DNA of 64,000 bases, from positions 245,486-309,485 of the forward strand of contig NZ_BDBC01000017.1 in the NCBI RefSeq assembly GCF_001612785.1, read 5' to 3'. The notes under the pieces are model-generated. The model saw only the letters and a list, made by a program, of their open reading frames with translations, did no database searches and was not told the origin of the DNA. Position numbers and translations under genes: made by a program. Positions 36,161 to 45,345 of this stretch are shown here, piece by piece. The DNA is from Nocardia beijingensis NBRC 16342 (GTDB lineage Bacteria > Actinomycetota > Actinomycetes > Mycobacteriales > Mycobacteriaceae). Position 1 is the stretch's first letter. Every line of letters begins with the position of its first letter.

Positions 36161-37089
36161 CCGAAACGATTCGTAGCGAACGTTCGCTCGGCATCACCGA
36201 TTTCGACACCCTCGCCGCGCTGGAATCCGAGGCGATCCACATCTTCCGTGAGGTGGCGGGCGAGTTCGAGCGGCCGGTGATCCTGTTCTCCGGCGGCAAG
36301 GACTCCACCGTGCTGCTGCATCTGGCGCTCAAGGCGTTCTGGCCCGCGCCGCTGCCGTTCGCGCTGCTGCACGTCGACACCGGGCACAACCTGCCCGAGG
36401 TGCTCGAGTTCCGGGACAAGGTGGTCGAGCGCTACGGCCTGCGCCTGCATGTGGCGAAGGTGGAGGACTACCTGGCCGACGGCAGGCTCACCGAGCGCCC
36501 CGACGGCATCCGCAACCCGCTGCAGACCGTTCCGCTGCTGGACGCGATCAGCGAGCACCGGTTCGACGCCGTGTTCGGCGGCGGCCGCCGCGACGAGGAG
36601 CGCTCGCGCGCCAAGGAGCGGATCTTCTCGCTGCGCAATGCCTTCGGCCAGTGGGACCCGAAGCGGCAGCGCCCCGAGCTGTGGAACCTGTACAACGGCC
36701 GCCACGCGCCGGGTGAGCACGTGCGGGTGTTCCCGCTGAGCAACTGGACCGAGCTGGACATCTGGCGCTACATCGCCCGCGAGGACATCGACCTGGCGAG
36801 CATCTACTACGCGCACGAGCGTCCGGTGTTCCTGCGCGACGGCATGTGGATGACGCCCGGCGTGTGGGGCGGCCCGCGCGAAGGCGAGGTGCTGGAGACC
36901 AGATCGGTGCGCTACCGCACCGTCGGCGACGGCTCCTCCACCGGCGCCGTCCTTTCCGACGCGGCCGACAACGAGGCGATCCTCGCCGAGGTGGCCGCGT
37001 CCCGACTGACCGAACGTGGTGCGACCCGCGGCGACGACCGCGTCTCCGAAGCCGCGATGGAAGACCGCAAGCGAGAGGGTTATTTCTGA
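36157..37089 (+). CDS. cysD: sulfate adenylyltransferase subunit 2
   Basis: A 310-residue PP-loop enzyme subunit forming APS from ATP and sulfate. The P-loop is ILFSGGKDSTVLL. HVDTGHNLPEVLEFRD, FGGGRRDEERSRAKERIFS and SNWTELDIWRYI are family hallmarks, and the C-terminus ends in RKREGYF. It works with the CysN GTPase, whose GTP hydrolysis drives APS synthesis. The ATG overlaps the cysH stop by four bases; cysN begins one base after its stop. Confidence 0.97.
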   Translation: MTETIRSERSLGITDFDTLAALESEAIHIFREVAGEFERPVILFSGGKDSTVLLHLALKAFWPAPLPFALLHVDTGHNLPEVLEFRDKVVERYGLRLHVAKVEDYLADGRLTERPDGIRNPLQTVPLLDAISEHRFDAVFGGGRRDEERSRAKERIFSLRNAFGQWDPKRQRPELWNLYNGRHAPGEHVRVFPLSNWTELDIWRYIAREDIDLASIYYAHERPVFLRDGMWMTPGVWGGPREGEVLETRSVRYRTVGDGSSTGAVLSDAADNEAILAEVAASRLTERGATRGDDRVSEAAMEDRKREGYF

Positions 37090-37090
37090 C

Positions 37091-38386
37091 ATGTCCGACC
37101 TATTGAGGCTGGCCACCGCCGGTTCTGTCGACGACGGCAAGTCCACTCTGGTCGGACGCCTGCTCTACGACACGAAATCCGTTCTGGCCGACCAGATCGA
37201 CGCCGTCACCCGCGCGTCGGTGGACAAAGGTCTCGCCACCCCGGATCTCTCGCTGCTCGTGGACGGGTTGCGCGCGGAACGCGAACAGGGCATCACCATC
37301 GATGTCGCCTACCGCTACTTCGCCACTCCGCGCCGCTCTTTCGTGCTCGCGGACACCCCTGGGCACGTGCAGTACACCCGCAACACCGTGTCGGGCGCGT
37401 CCACCGCGCAGCTGGTGATCCTGCTCGTCGACGCGCGCAAGGGCGTCATCGAGCAGACCCGAAGGCACGCCGCCGTGCTGGCGCTGCTCGGGGTGCCGAA
37501 GCTGGTGCTCGCGGTGAACAAGATCGACCTGGTCGACGACGCCGCGGGCGTGTTCGCCGCCATCTCGGCGGAGTTCAACGAGCTCACCAGCACGCTGGGC
37601 TGGTCGAGCGAGGATGTGCTGGAAATCCCCGTCTCGGCGCTGCACGGCGACAACATCGCCACCCGGTCGGACAACACCCCGTACTACGACGGTCCGTCGC
37701 TGATCGAGCACCTGGAAGCGGTGCCGGTGGACGCCGACACCACCGGCGACCACGACCTGGGCCTGCGGTTCCCGGTGCAGTACGTGATCCGGCCGCGCAC
37801 CGCCGAATACCCGGACTACCGCGGCTACGCCGGACAGATCGCGGCGGGGGCCGTCGCCCCCGGCGACGAGGTCGTGGTGCTGCCATCGGGCATCCGCACG
37901 ACCGTGGAGCGGATCGACACCCCCGACGGCGAACTCGCGGTGGCACAGGCCGGACGCAGCGTCACCCTGATCCTGGCCGACGACGTCGACATCTCCCGCG
38001 GCGACATCATCGCCTCGGCCGCCGACGCTCCCGAGCCGATCGACACCTTCGACGCCACCGTGTGCTGGCTGGGCGACAAGCCGCTGCGTCCCGGCGCACG
38101 GCTGCTGCTCAAGCACGGCACCCGGACCACCCAGGCGATCGTCGGCACGCTGCTGGAGCGCTTCGACGAACAGCGCCTGGCGGCCGATCCGAACCCGGAA
38201 TCGTTGGAACTCAACGACATCGGGCGCATCTCGGTGCGGGTCGCGGAGCCGATCGCGGCCGACGACTACCGGCTCAACCGGCACACCGGCAGCTTCCTGC
38301 TGATCGATCCGGCGGGCGGCAACACGCTGGCGGCCGGTCTGGTCGGCGACGTGCTGACCGCCGTCGAGGTCGGCACCGGAGCCTGA
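37091..38386 (+). CDS. cysN: sulfate adenylyltransferase subunit 1 (GTPase)
   Basis: A 431-residue EF-Tu-like GTPase. G1 is GSVDDGKSTL, G3 DTPGH and G4 NKID. The switch region REQGITIDVAYRYF has the expected Thr. Two beta-barrel domains follow. The protein ends without a CysC APS-kinase domain, unlike the CysNC fusion of mycobacteria, so PAPS is not made by this operon. Start one base after cysD; the chelatase starts one base after its stop. Confidence 0.97.
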   Translation: MSDLLRLATAGSVDDGKSTLVGRLLYDTKSVLADQIDAVTRASVDKGLATPDLSLLVDGLRAEREQGITIDVAYRYFATPRRSFVLADTPGHVQYTRNTVSGASTAQLVILLVDARKGVIEQTRRHAAVLALLGVPKLVLAVNKIDLVDDAAGVFAAISAEFNELTSTLGWSSEDVLEIPVSALHGDNIATRSDNTPYYDGPSLIEHLEAVPVDADTTGDHDLGLRFPVQYVIRPRTAEYPDYRGYAGQIAAGAVAPGDEVVVLPSGIRTTVERIDTPDGELAVAQAGRSVTLILADDVDISRGDIIASAADAPEPIDTFDATVCWLGDKPLRPGARLLLKHGTRTTQAIVGTLLERFDEQRLAADPNPESLELNDIGRISVRVAEPIAADDYRLNRHTGSFLLIDPAGGNTLAAGLVGDVLTAVEVGTGA

Positions 38387-38387
38387 C

Positions 38388-39239
38388 ATGGCGGTGTCGC
38401 GAGTGCTGTTCGGCACGCCGGTCCCGGGCGCGACCGCCCCGGCGGGCCGTGCGGGCTGCGCGACTTCCCGCGGCGGCCATCCGTCCGCGCTCGACGGGAG
38501 CCCGGCGCGACCGCCCGCGCTGATCGCGGTGGCCCACGGCAGCCGCGATCCGCGATCGGCGGCCACTGTCGCGGCGGTGGTCGGCGCCGTCGCCGCCGCT
38601 CGGCCGGACCTCGACGTCCGGACGGCGTTCCTCGATCTCACCGCCCCGTCGGTCGAACAGGTCGTCGATGCCGTCGCCGCCGACGGGCACACGCATGCGG
38701 TGGTGACGCCGCTGCTGCTCGGCAGCGCCTTCCACGCCAGAGTCGATCTGCCCGGTCTGCTCGCCGCGGCAGGCGCCCGCCATCTCGGGTTGCGCCTGAC
38801 CCAGGCCGACGTGCTCGGCGTGGACGCCGCACTGGTCGGCGCGCTGCGCGACCGCGTCCTCGCCGCCGCGCACAGCCTTCCGGATCGGCGTCCTGGCGTC
38901 GCGGTCGCGGCGGTCGGATCGTCGTCGGCGGCGGCCAACGCCAGGACCGCCGAGGTGGCTGCCCGCTTGGCCGCGCGCACCGGGTGGCGCACCGAAATCT
39001 GCTTCGCGACCACCGAACCTTCGGTCTCGGAGGCGATTTCGCGCCTGCGCGACCGCGGCGCCGACCATGTGCTGGTCGCTCCCTGGTTCCTCGCGCCGGG
39101 ATTGCTGACCGATCGCCTGGTCCAGGCGGCGCCGGAGGCCGTCCACGCCGACGTGCTCGGCGCGCATCCGGCTCTCACCGAGGTCATCCTGGATCGCTAT
39201 CACGCGGCGATCGCGGATACGCGGGCGCTCTCGGCCTGA
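38388..39239 (+). CDS. sirohydrochlorin chelatase (CbiX/SirB-like)
   Basis: A 283-residue class II chelatase that should insert Fe2+ into sirohydrochlorin to make siroheme for NirA. Both halves of the two-domain form are seen: the metal-binding His in LIAVAHGSRDPRS, then TPLLLGSAFHARVDL, and the second-domain VAAVGSSSAAAN and HVLVAPWFLAPGLLTDRL. The first 45 residues are a poorly conserved Gly/Ala/Pro-rich extension, so a later start is possible. Position at the end of the cys operon supports the iron/siroheme assignment over cobalt. Confidence 0.9.
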   Translation: MAVSRVLFGTPVPGATAPAGRAGCATSRGGHPSALDGSPARPPALIAVAHGSRDPRSAATVAAVVGAVAAARPDLDVRTAFLDLTAPSVEQVVDAVAADGHTHAVVTPLLLGSAFHARVDLPGLLAAAGARHLGLRLTQADVLGVDAALVGALRDRVLAAAHSLPDRRPGVAVAAVGSSSAAANARTAEVAARLAARTGWRTEICFATTEPSVSEAISRLRDRGADHVLVAPWFLAPGLLTDRLVQAAPEAVHADVLGAHPALTEVILDRYHAAIADTRALSA

Positions 39240-39315
39240 CCGGGCGTTCCCGCCGCGCTTCCGCGACGACGACGCGAGCGTCCCGGCGCCGCCGCCGCGT
39301 GCTAGGAACGGTGGC

Positions 39316-40002
39316 ATGGCCGAGTCGTTCCGCACCACCTCCTGCGCCAGCCACGGGCACCCCGAGTTCACCATCCTCTGCACCGAGCCGCTGCTGCCAG
39401 GGATGGAGAACTGGCTGCTGTCGTATCTGGAATCCACCGTCGCGGCGGGCACGCGCTACCAGCCCGGCGAGACGATCCGGGTCGGCTGGAATCTGGTGCG
39501 GGTGCGCGGCCGCGCCGACGGCACACTGGGGCTCGCCGAACGCACCGATGCCCAGACCTGGGCCGAGCAGGTGGACCGCACGCTGCGCGATGTGTGGTAC
39601 CAGCGCGAAGTCGCGGCCGGTGTCGGTTTGGCCGATCATCTGGATTTCCCCGGCGAGGACCAGCAGGCGATCGTCTCGTCGTGCGGGCTCGAATCACCGG
39701 TGCTCGTGCTGGCCCGCACCGCGACCGACGACCCGGAGTCCTCCGGCTGGTCGGTCGAGTGCTTCGAAGACCACGCGCACCGCGCGTCGTACTACACCAC
39801 GCTGCTCGAGCTGGCCACCGCCATGCCCTTCGCGGTGCAGTTCTTCGCGCTTCCCGCCGCGACGACGGTGCTGATCGAAAGCCCCGAGATCACCCCCACC
39901 GGCACCATCCGGCCACACATCGTGGACGCCGAAGGCGTGGAAATGTACCCGATTCCCGGCTCCTACCTGGACTACTTGGTCCACGGCTCGCCGGGCGACT
40001 GA
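39316..40002 (+). CDS. hypothetical protein after the cys operon
   Basis: A 228-residue soluble protein without a recognised domain. It is acidic, with FRTTSCASHGHPEFTIL at the N-terminus, a helix-rich middle and an alternating C-terminus (PFAVQFFALPAATTVLIES, then YPIPGSYLDYLVHG). It looks like a compact alpha/beta fold similar in flavour to small immunity or DUF2185-type proteins, but this is only an impression. It follows the chelatase by 76 bases on the same strand and may share its transcript. No signal peptide or membrane segment. Confidence 0.75.
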   Translation: MAESFRTTSCASHGHPEFTILCTEPLLPGMENWLLSYLESTVAAGTRYQPGETIRVGWNLVRVRGRADGTLGLAERTDAQTWAEQVDRTLRDVWYQREVAAGVGLADHLDFPGEDQQAIVSSCGLESPVLVLARTATDDPESSGWSVECFEDHAHRASYYTTLLELATAMPFAVQFFALPAATTVLIESPEITPTGTIRPHIVDAEGVEMYPIPGSYLDYLVHGSPGD

Positions 40003-40138
40003 TCCGTCCGGCCACGGCGGCAACCGCGCCGCAGGAGCGAATGCGCGGCCAGACAAGAGACCCATCGAGACCACTTCCCACGCCTGCCGGGTGACAGCGC
40101 CCCCGGTCCCTGTGGCGGCCACGGAATGCCGCACCGGC

Positions 40139-40762
40139 TCAGCCCAGCAGATCGTCGACGATGGCTCGGGCAGTGGTCACGCCCGGCTCGTCACCCATCT
40201 GCCGTGCGGTGTGCGCCGCGGCGATCACCGCGTCCAGTTGGAAGGCGACGGCCTCGGCGGATCTGCCGTCGAAATGTCCCTGCTCTTGGGCGCGGCGAAT
40301 CTCCCCGACCAGGAACGCCAGCCAGTCCCGGCGGTCCTCGGCGATGGCGTCGCGCACCGGACCCGGCCTGCTGTCGAACTCGGCGAGGGTCGCGACGCGG
40401 AAGCACCCACCGGGGAACGCGGGGTCGCTCACCTGCCCGAACCAGCGCTCGACCAGGGCGCGCAGGCGCGGCAGTCCGGCGGGCTCGCGCAGGCTCGGCG
40501 TGATGACCGCGTCGATGAAGACCTGGCGCGCGCACTGCACCGCCGCCAGTTGCAGGCTCTCCTTGCTGCCGAAGAGGGTCGCGATGCCGCTCTTGCTGAC
40601 CCCGAGATCCGCGGCCAAGCGGCCGATGCTGATGCCGTTGAGGCCCTCGACGGAAGCCACGTCGGCGGCGCGGCGCGCGATCGACGCTCGCGCACGAGCA
40701 CCCTTGGCCAGACGCTGATCGGACGCGCGCGCCCGGCCAGCCGCGATCACGGACTCGGTCAT
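40139..40762 (-). CDS. TetR-family transcriptional regulator
   Basis: A 207-residue repressor; ATG at 40762, with an alternative at 40783. The HTH (residues 25-65) includes GLNGISIGRLAADLGVSKSG and IATLFGSKESLQ. The C-terminal domain is of the TetR_C_6/YcdC-like type with FPGGCFRVATLAEFDSRPG. It lies divergent from a DHA2 efflux pump and an SGNH hydrolase; two palindromes occupy the gap. It is therefore the likely repressor of that pump. Confidence 0.92.
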   Translation of the reverse strand: MTESVIAAGRARASDQRLAKGARARASIARRAADVASVEGLNGISIGRLAADLGVSKSGIATLFGSKESLQLAAVQCARQVFIDAVITPSLREPAGLPRLRALVERWFGQVSDPAFPGGCFRVATLAEFDSRPGPVRDAIAEDRRDWLAFLVGEIRRAQEQGHFDGRSAEAVAFQLDAVIAAAHTARQMGDEPGVTTARAIVDDLLG

Positions 40763-40790
40763 GAGGTCATTCTTCCACTTCACAGTTGCA

Positions 40791-40804
40791 CATACGAACG
40801 TATG
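40791..40804. promoter_or_regulatory. palindromic TetR operator candidate A
   Basis: CATACGAACGTATG has perfect 6-bp arms around AA, 29 bases upstream of the TetR ATG in the divergent TetR/MFS gap. Likely site of autorepression. Confidence 0.65.
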
Positions 40805-40820
40805 GTCGTACTTTAAGTGA

Positions 40821-40836
40821 ACGAACGATCGTGCGT
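40821..40836. promoter_or_regulatory. palindromic TetR operator candidate B
   Basis: ACGAACGATCGTGCGT is symmetric at 14 of 16 positions and lies 28 bases ahead of the MFS ATG. Its sequence differs from site A, so a second protein, or a looser recognition, is possible. Confidence 0.5.
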
Positions 40837-40864
40837 TTTATTTCCCTCCCGCTAAGGATTTCCC

Positions 40865-42277
40865 ATGACCGACGCGTCCGTGCGGCTCACCAGCCCACCG
40901 ACCGCGACCGCGGCCACTCGCACTTTGTTGATCGCCTGCGGTGCGGCCTTCATCGCCTTCCTCGACCTCTCGGTCGTCAATATCGCCTTCCCGTCGATCG
41001 CGCGGGACTACCCCGGCACGCCCACCGCCACGCTGACCTGGGTCGTCAGCGGATACGCAGTCGCCTTCGCCGCATTGCTCACCCCGGCCGGACGCCTCGC
41101 CGACGCCCTCGGCCGCCGCAGGCTGTTCCTCGGCGCGCTGGCCGGTTTCGCCGTCACCTCGCTGCTGTGCGCTCTCGCGCCGACCGCGGGGTGGCTCATC
41201 GCGGGCCGGGTGCTGCAAGGCGGCACCGCGGCGCTGATGGTGCCCTCCGCCCTCGGCCTGGTGCTGGCCGCCACGCCGCGGGAGAAGATCGGGGCGGCCA
41301 TCGGGGCCTGGTCGGCCGCGGGCGGGTTCGCCGCGGTGGTCGGTCCCGCGCTCGGCGGCGCGCTGGTCGAAGGATTCGACTGGCGGGCGGTTTTCGTCAT
41401 CAACGTTCCGGTGGCCCTGCTGCTCATCGTGGCGGCGGCGCGTATTCCGGCCCAGGACGGCCGCCTTTCCGCCGGCGCGTTGCCGGATCCGCTCGGCACC
41501 GTGGCGGTGGCGCTGGGGCTCGGCGGGCTGGTCGCGGGCGTCACCGAAGGGCAGCGCTGGGGGTGGACATCGGCGGGGACGCTGACCGCGCTGATCGGCG
41601 GCGGGCTGCTGGTCGTCGCCGCGCTCGTCCGTTCGGCGCGGCACCACGAGCCCGCGATCGCCGTGGACCTGTGGCGCAGCAAGCCGTACGCGCTGGCCAA
41701 CGCCACGTCGTTCGTTTTCGGCGCGGCCATGTTCGCCTGGCTGCTGTCGGGACCGCTGTTCCTGGACGCGATCTGGGACTACTCGGTGCTCGGCTCCGCG
41801 GGCGCGATGACCATAGGGGCGGTCGCGTCGATGGTGACGGCGACCGTCGCGGGCCGGGTCGGCTCGCCTACGGCCAGGCGGTGGCTCGGCGTACTCGGTG
41901 CGCTCATGTTCGTGGCGTGCACCGTGTGGATGAGCACGGACGCCTTCGGCGCCACCCCCGCCCTGTGGTCGGCGTGGGTTCCGGCCGGTGTGCTCGGCGG
42001 CGGCGGCATCGGGTTCGTCGTCACGGTATTGGGCACCGCGGCGGCCGGCGCCCTCCCGCCGCGGCAGTTCGCCGCGGGCACCGGCATGAATCTCACGGCG
42101 CGGCAGGTGGGTGGCGCGCTCGGCGTGGCCGTGCTCGCCGCCGTGTTCGCGGCACGTCCCGACGATCCGCTCGGCGCGTTCCACACCGTCTTCGCCGTGT
42201 GCGCAAGCATCGCCGCCGTGGCCGCCTGCCTCGCCGCCCTACCGGTCCGCACGCCGTCCCCTTCGCCCGACAACTAG
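40865..42277 (+). CDS. DHA2-type MFS drug efflux transporter
   Basis: A 470-residue, 14-helix EmrB/QacA-like antiporter expelling small toxic compounds by the proton gradient. Helix 1 has CGAAFIAFLDLSVVNIAFPSI, the DHA2 signature with Asp in the membrane. Motif A is GRLADALGRRRLFL, and motif C appears as FAAVVGPALGGALVE in helix 5. It is divergent from TetR and is followed 8 bases later by an SGNH hydrolase, so those two are co-expressed. Substrate unknown. Confidence 0.93.
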   Translation: MTDASVRLTSPPTATAATRTLLIACGAAFIAFLDLSVVNIAFPSIARDYPGTPTATLTWVVSGYAVAFAALLTPAGRLADALGRRRLFLGALAGFAVTSLLCALAPTAGWLIAGRVLQGGTAALMVPSALGLVLAATPREKIGAAIGAWSAAGGFAAVVGPALGGALVEGFDWRAVFVINVPVALLLIVAAARIPAQDGRLSAGALPDPLGTVAVALGLGGLVAGVTEGQRWGWTSAGTLTALIGGGLLVVAALVRSARHHEPAIAVDLWRSKPYALANATSFVFGAAMFAWLLSGPLFLDAIWDYSVLGSAGAMTIGAVASMVTATVAGRVGSPTARRWLGVLGALMFVACTVWMSTDAFGATPALWSAWVPAGVLGGGGIGFVVTVLGTAAAGALPPRQFAAGTGMNLTARQVGGALGVAVLAAVFAARPDDPLGAFHTVFAVCASIAAVAACLAALPVRTPSPSPDN

Positions 42278-42285
42278 GAAACGAC

Positions 42286-42969
42286 ATGAACGACAACGAC
42301 ATTCGCACCGAAGCGAACGATCCCCTGCTGTTACCGCCCGCGGAACAGCGACGTCTGCTCGCCGACGCCCCGTGGCGGCGCTACGCGGTGCTGGGCGATT
42401 CCATCGCGCAGGGCGTCGGCGATCCGAGCCCGGGATACGAACCCGTCGGCTGGGCCGACCGGGTCGCGGCGGTGCTCACGTCGGTTCACCCGGATCTGGC
42501 CTACCTGAACACCGGCCGGATCGGCGCCACCTCCGCCCAGGTCATCGCCGAACAGTTGCCGTCGGTGCTCGAATTCCAGCCCGACCTGGTGCATCTCAGC
42601 TGCGGCGGCAACGACCTGTTCCTGCCCGGCGGCGACCTCGACGGGCTGCGGACCAACCTGGACACCCTGTTCGGGACGCTGGCCCGCACCGGAGCGCAGA
42701 TCGTGACCTTCACCCTCGCCGACGTCTGGGAAGTCGAGCGCATGGCGCCGATGCGTCCGATGCGCGACCGGATGGCCGCGCTCAACGACCTCGTCCGCGA
42801 ATCGGCCGCCCGCTACGACGCGCTTCTCCTGGAACTCTGGGACCACCCGCTGCGCCTGCGGCCCGACCTGATGAGCGCCGACCTCATCCACTTCAGCATG
42901 AGCGGTCACGCCGTGCTCGCCTCCGACATGGTGCGCACCCTGGCCGGTCACGTGCTCGTCTCGCGCTGA
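42286..42969 (+). CDS. SGNH/GDSL-family hydrolase
   Basis: A 227-residue esterase. Block I is YAVLGDSIAQGVGDP with the nucleophilic Ser, block II Gly is in LNTGRIGATS, block III is SCGGNDLF with Asn, and block V is SADLIHFSMSGHAVL with the Asp/His pair. There is no signal peptide, so it is cytoplasmic. It shares a transcript with the DHA2 pump. Modification or detoxification of the pumped compound is a plausible link. A strong hairpin follows the stop. Confidence 0.9.
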   Translation: MNDNDIRTEANDPLLLPPAEQRRLLADAPWRRYAVLGDSIAQGVGDPSPGYEPVGWADRVAAVLTSVHPDLAYLNTGRIGATSAQVIAEQLPSVLEFQPDLVHLSCGGNDLFLPGGDLDGLRTNLDTLFGTLARTGAQIVTFTLADVWEVERMAPMRPMRDRMAALNDLVRESAARYDALLLELWDHPLRLRPDLMSADLIHFSMSGHAVLASDMVRTLAGHVLVSR

Positions 42970-42980
42970 CCGAGCCGGAT

Positions 42981-43015
42981 GTGGTGGAGGCGCCGCCGAG
43001 GGTTGCCTCCACCAC
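42981..43015 (+). terminator. rho-independent-like hairpin after SGNH gene
   Basis: A perfect 11-bp stem (GTGGTGGAGGC and complement) closes a 13-base loop, beginning 12 bases after the SGNH stop. No T-run. It should end the MFS-SGNH transcript. Confidence 0.75.
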
Positions 43016-43405
43016 GTTCGAACGGTGACTCACCGCGCTGGGCGTTCGTGCCCGAGACGCCGTATCCGAGCGCGATCGGCGTGCGCAGCCGAGCAATTCC
43101 CTTGCTACACGACCTATGGCGCCGCGCACGAGGCGGTCGTTTTCGGTATCGGCGCTCGACCGCCCCGGTGCGGTATGCCGAACTCGGACCGCCGGTCACG
43201 GCGGCCGCCACCGATCTTCCCGCTGGCCGAGCGTCGTAAGGGCAGCGCGCGGAACCCCGGGCTCTGCCTGCCTCGGCCGAGGCGTCGCGGGCGATGGGAG
43301 CAGATGCTGAAGCGGACGGTGTCTCTTGCTCGCAACCGCGTAGATCGACCCGATCACCGCGCCCCGGCCGCTCCGAGATGCCGGATGTCGGCGTCCCGGG
43401 ATTCG
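43016..43405. other. 390-base gap without a supported gene
   Basis: Short frames on both strands are basic and repetitive in composition without ribosome sites. No tRNA-like fold was recognised. Confidence 0.5.
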
Positions 43406-44374
43406 TCACTCTGCCGGGGCGGGCGGACGACCCGGTCCGTATCGTTCGAGCAGTTCGGCACCGAGGCGGGCCAGCTCGGCGCGCACCTCGGGCGGATCGA
43501 TGACCTCGATCGCGCCGCCCCAGCCTGCCAGCTGCTGGGCCAGCATCCAGGCGGTGGGAGCGGTGACGCGAACCCGGACGCGGCCGTCGGGAACCGGGCC
43601 GTCCACGAGACAGTTGCGGCCTTGCTGGTCACGCAGGATCGGCAGCAGGCGCTCGGAGATCAACACGACGGCGGCGGTGGTCGCGCGCCGCCGCTCCATC
43701 TCCTCGACCACCAGGCCCCAGGCGTCGGCGAGATCGAAATCCGCTGGCCGCTGTGCTGTTTCACCGGTGGGCGACGCTTCGGAGATGCGATCGACGCGAA
43801 AGGTCCGCTGCCCCCGTTCCGTTCCGGCGATCAGATACCAGACTCCGTCCTTGTCGGCCAGGCCCCAGGGATCGACCAGGCGCTCGGATCGTTCCCCGGT
43901 CCGGTTCGCATAGCGCAGCCGGACCTTCTCGCGCCGCACCACAGCGCGTTGCAGCAGCGCGACCGACGGTGGCAGCTCCCGATCGATCGCACCCCAGCGC
44001 GCCGGGTCGATCACCACCGCGTCGGCCGCCGCCTCCGCCTCGCCGCGAAAGGTGTGCGGCAGCGCACGGACCAGCTTGCGCAGCGCCGACTTGGCCTCCG
44101 GCACCGCGCCCGCGGAGGGACCGGCCAAGAGGAACAACGCCCGCGCCTCCCCCGCCGTCAGACCGCTCAGATCGGTGCGCGCACCGCCCACCAGCGACCA
44201 GCCACCGCCACGGCCCGGCTGCGGATAGACCGGCACCCCGGCGGCCGACAGCGCCTCGAGATCACGGCGGGCGGTCGCGACCGAAGTCTCCAGCTCCGCC
44301 GCGACCTGCGCGGCCGTGACCCGTCCTCGGGTCTGCATCATCAGCAGGATCGCCACCAACCTGTCCGCTCGCAT
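43406..44374 (-). CDS. WYL-domain transcriptional regulator (YafY family)
   Basis: A 322-residue regulator started at ATG 44374; the frame is open to 44404. The DeoR-type HTH is MRADRLVAILLMMQTRGRVTA with LETSVATARRDLEAL, residues 1-55. The WYL domain (about 140-225) contains VRLRYANRTGERSERLVDPWGL and GVWYLIAGT; a WCX C-terminal domain follows. Such proteins sense nucleic acids or nucleotides in other systems. It is divergent from a VOC protein gene, its likely target; there are 95 bases between starts. Confidence 0.92.
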   Translation of the reverse strand: MRADRLVAILLMMQTRGRVTAAQVAAELETSVATARRDLEALSAAGVPVYPQPGRGGGWSLVGGARTDLSGLTAGEARALFLLAGPSAGAVPEAKSALRKLVRALPHTFRGEAEAAADAVVIDPARWGAIDRELPPSVALLQRAVVRREKVRLRYANRTGERSERLVDPWGLADKDGVWYLIAGTERGQRTFRVDRISEASPTGETAQRPADFDLADAWGLVVEEMERRRATTAAVVLISERLLPILRDQQGRNCLVDGPVPDGRVRVRVTAPTAWMLAQQLAGWGGAIEVIDPPEVRAELARLGAELLERYGPGRPPAPAE

Positions 44375-44469
44375 GGGCACGATTCTGCCGGGGAAAGTGC
44401 TCATTCGGTGCGCACTTTTGCTCGGATGATGGGAGCAGAAACATCAACCGAGAACGAAGGAGAACCACC

Positions 44470-44874
44470 ATGCTGCGCGGAATGGCGACGAGCACCTTCT
44501 ACGCCGACGACCTCGAGGCCGCCAAGGACTGGTACGCCCGGCTCTTCGGCATCGAGCCCTACTTCCACGTGCCGAACGGCTACTACGAGTTCCGCATCGG
44601 CGACTATCAGCACGAATTCGGCATCGTGAACCGCGCCTACGCCCCCGCGGGAGCGCGCAACGCCCCCGGCGGCGCGATCGTCAACTGGCATGTCGACGAC
44701 GTGGGGGCCGCGTTCGACCGGCTGCTGGAACTCGGCGCGACCGTCTACGACCCCATCACCCCGCGCGGCGACGGCTTCGTCACCGCCGCGGTGGTCGACC
44801 CGTTCGGCAATGTCCTCGGCATCATGTCCAACCCGCACTACCTCGAGGTGCTCGCCGCGACCGGACCCGCCTGA
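44470..44874 (+). CDS. VOC (glyoxalase/bleomycin resistance) family protein
   Basis: A 134-residue single VOC module with a GAAGGAGA ribosome site. Paired beta-alpha-beta-beta-beta units are visible: STFYADDLEAAKDWYARLFGIEPYF, then NGYYEFRIGDYQHEFGIV, VNWHVDDVGAAFDRLLELGA and VVDPFGNVLGIM. H in YQHEF, H in NWHVDD and the FGNVLGI region could form the metal site. Substrate unknown. Regulation by the divergent WYL protein is likely. Confidence 0.92.
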   Translation: MLRGMATSTFYADDLEAAKDWYARLFGIEPYFHVPNGYYEFRIGDYQHEFGIVNRAYAPAGARNAPGGAIVNWHVDDVGAAFDRLLELGATVYDPITPRGDGFVTAAVVDPFGNVLGIMSNPHYLEVLAATGPA

Positions 44875-45345
44875 TCGGTCAGGACGGCGCAATGCGACCG
44901 ACCGTCCGACCGCACAGCTCGCCGGGCACTAGGGACGGAGCCGCGATGACCCGCCGTATCAGTGCGGGATCCGTCCGAGCCGCGACCGGCGCGCGGTCCT
45001 CGTAGCCGCCCACCGCGACCGCCTCGGCCGATTGCCCGCCGGACCCGGGGCATCGCCGAAGTGACGCCCACGAGTCGGCAGCGCGCCACTTTCCTGGCGG
45101 AAACGTGCGGCGGCTACTGCGCAGCTCCGCGGGCCGGGCAGTTCGCCCGCTCGGAGCGTGCCGAGGAAATGCGTCGCCCAGCCCGGTGACGGAGCGTCGT
45201 CGCCTGATGTTCACCGATCGAGCCCCTACGGCCGCCGCGGCCCGCCGGCACTGCTCGGCGCCGTCCGGGATCACGGCCGAGGCGGCGAGCGACGACCGTC
45301 GCATGGAGCGCGCCGCACGTCTGCTCGGGCCGATCCGGCCGGGTA
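44875..45345. other. 470-base region without a convincing gene
   Basis: It contains only frames that mirror each other and show no ribosome site, domain or composition typical of protein. It may be decayed coding sequence, but no ancestor could be named. Confidence 0.45.

Noticed and set aside
37100..39187. Long minus-strand frame opposite cysN and the chelatase.
   Set aside because: Shadow frame of two real genes in a coupled operon; it has no recognised motif.
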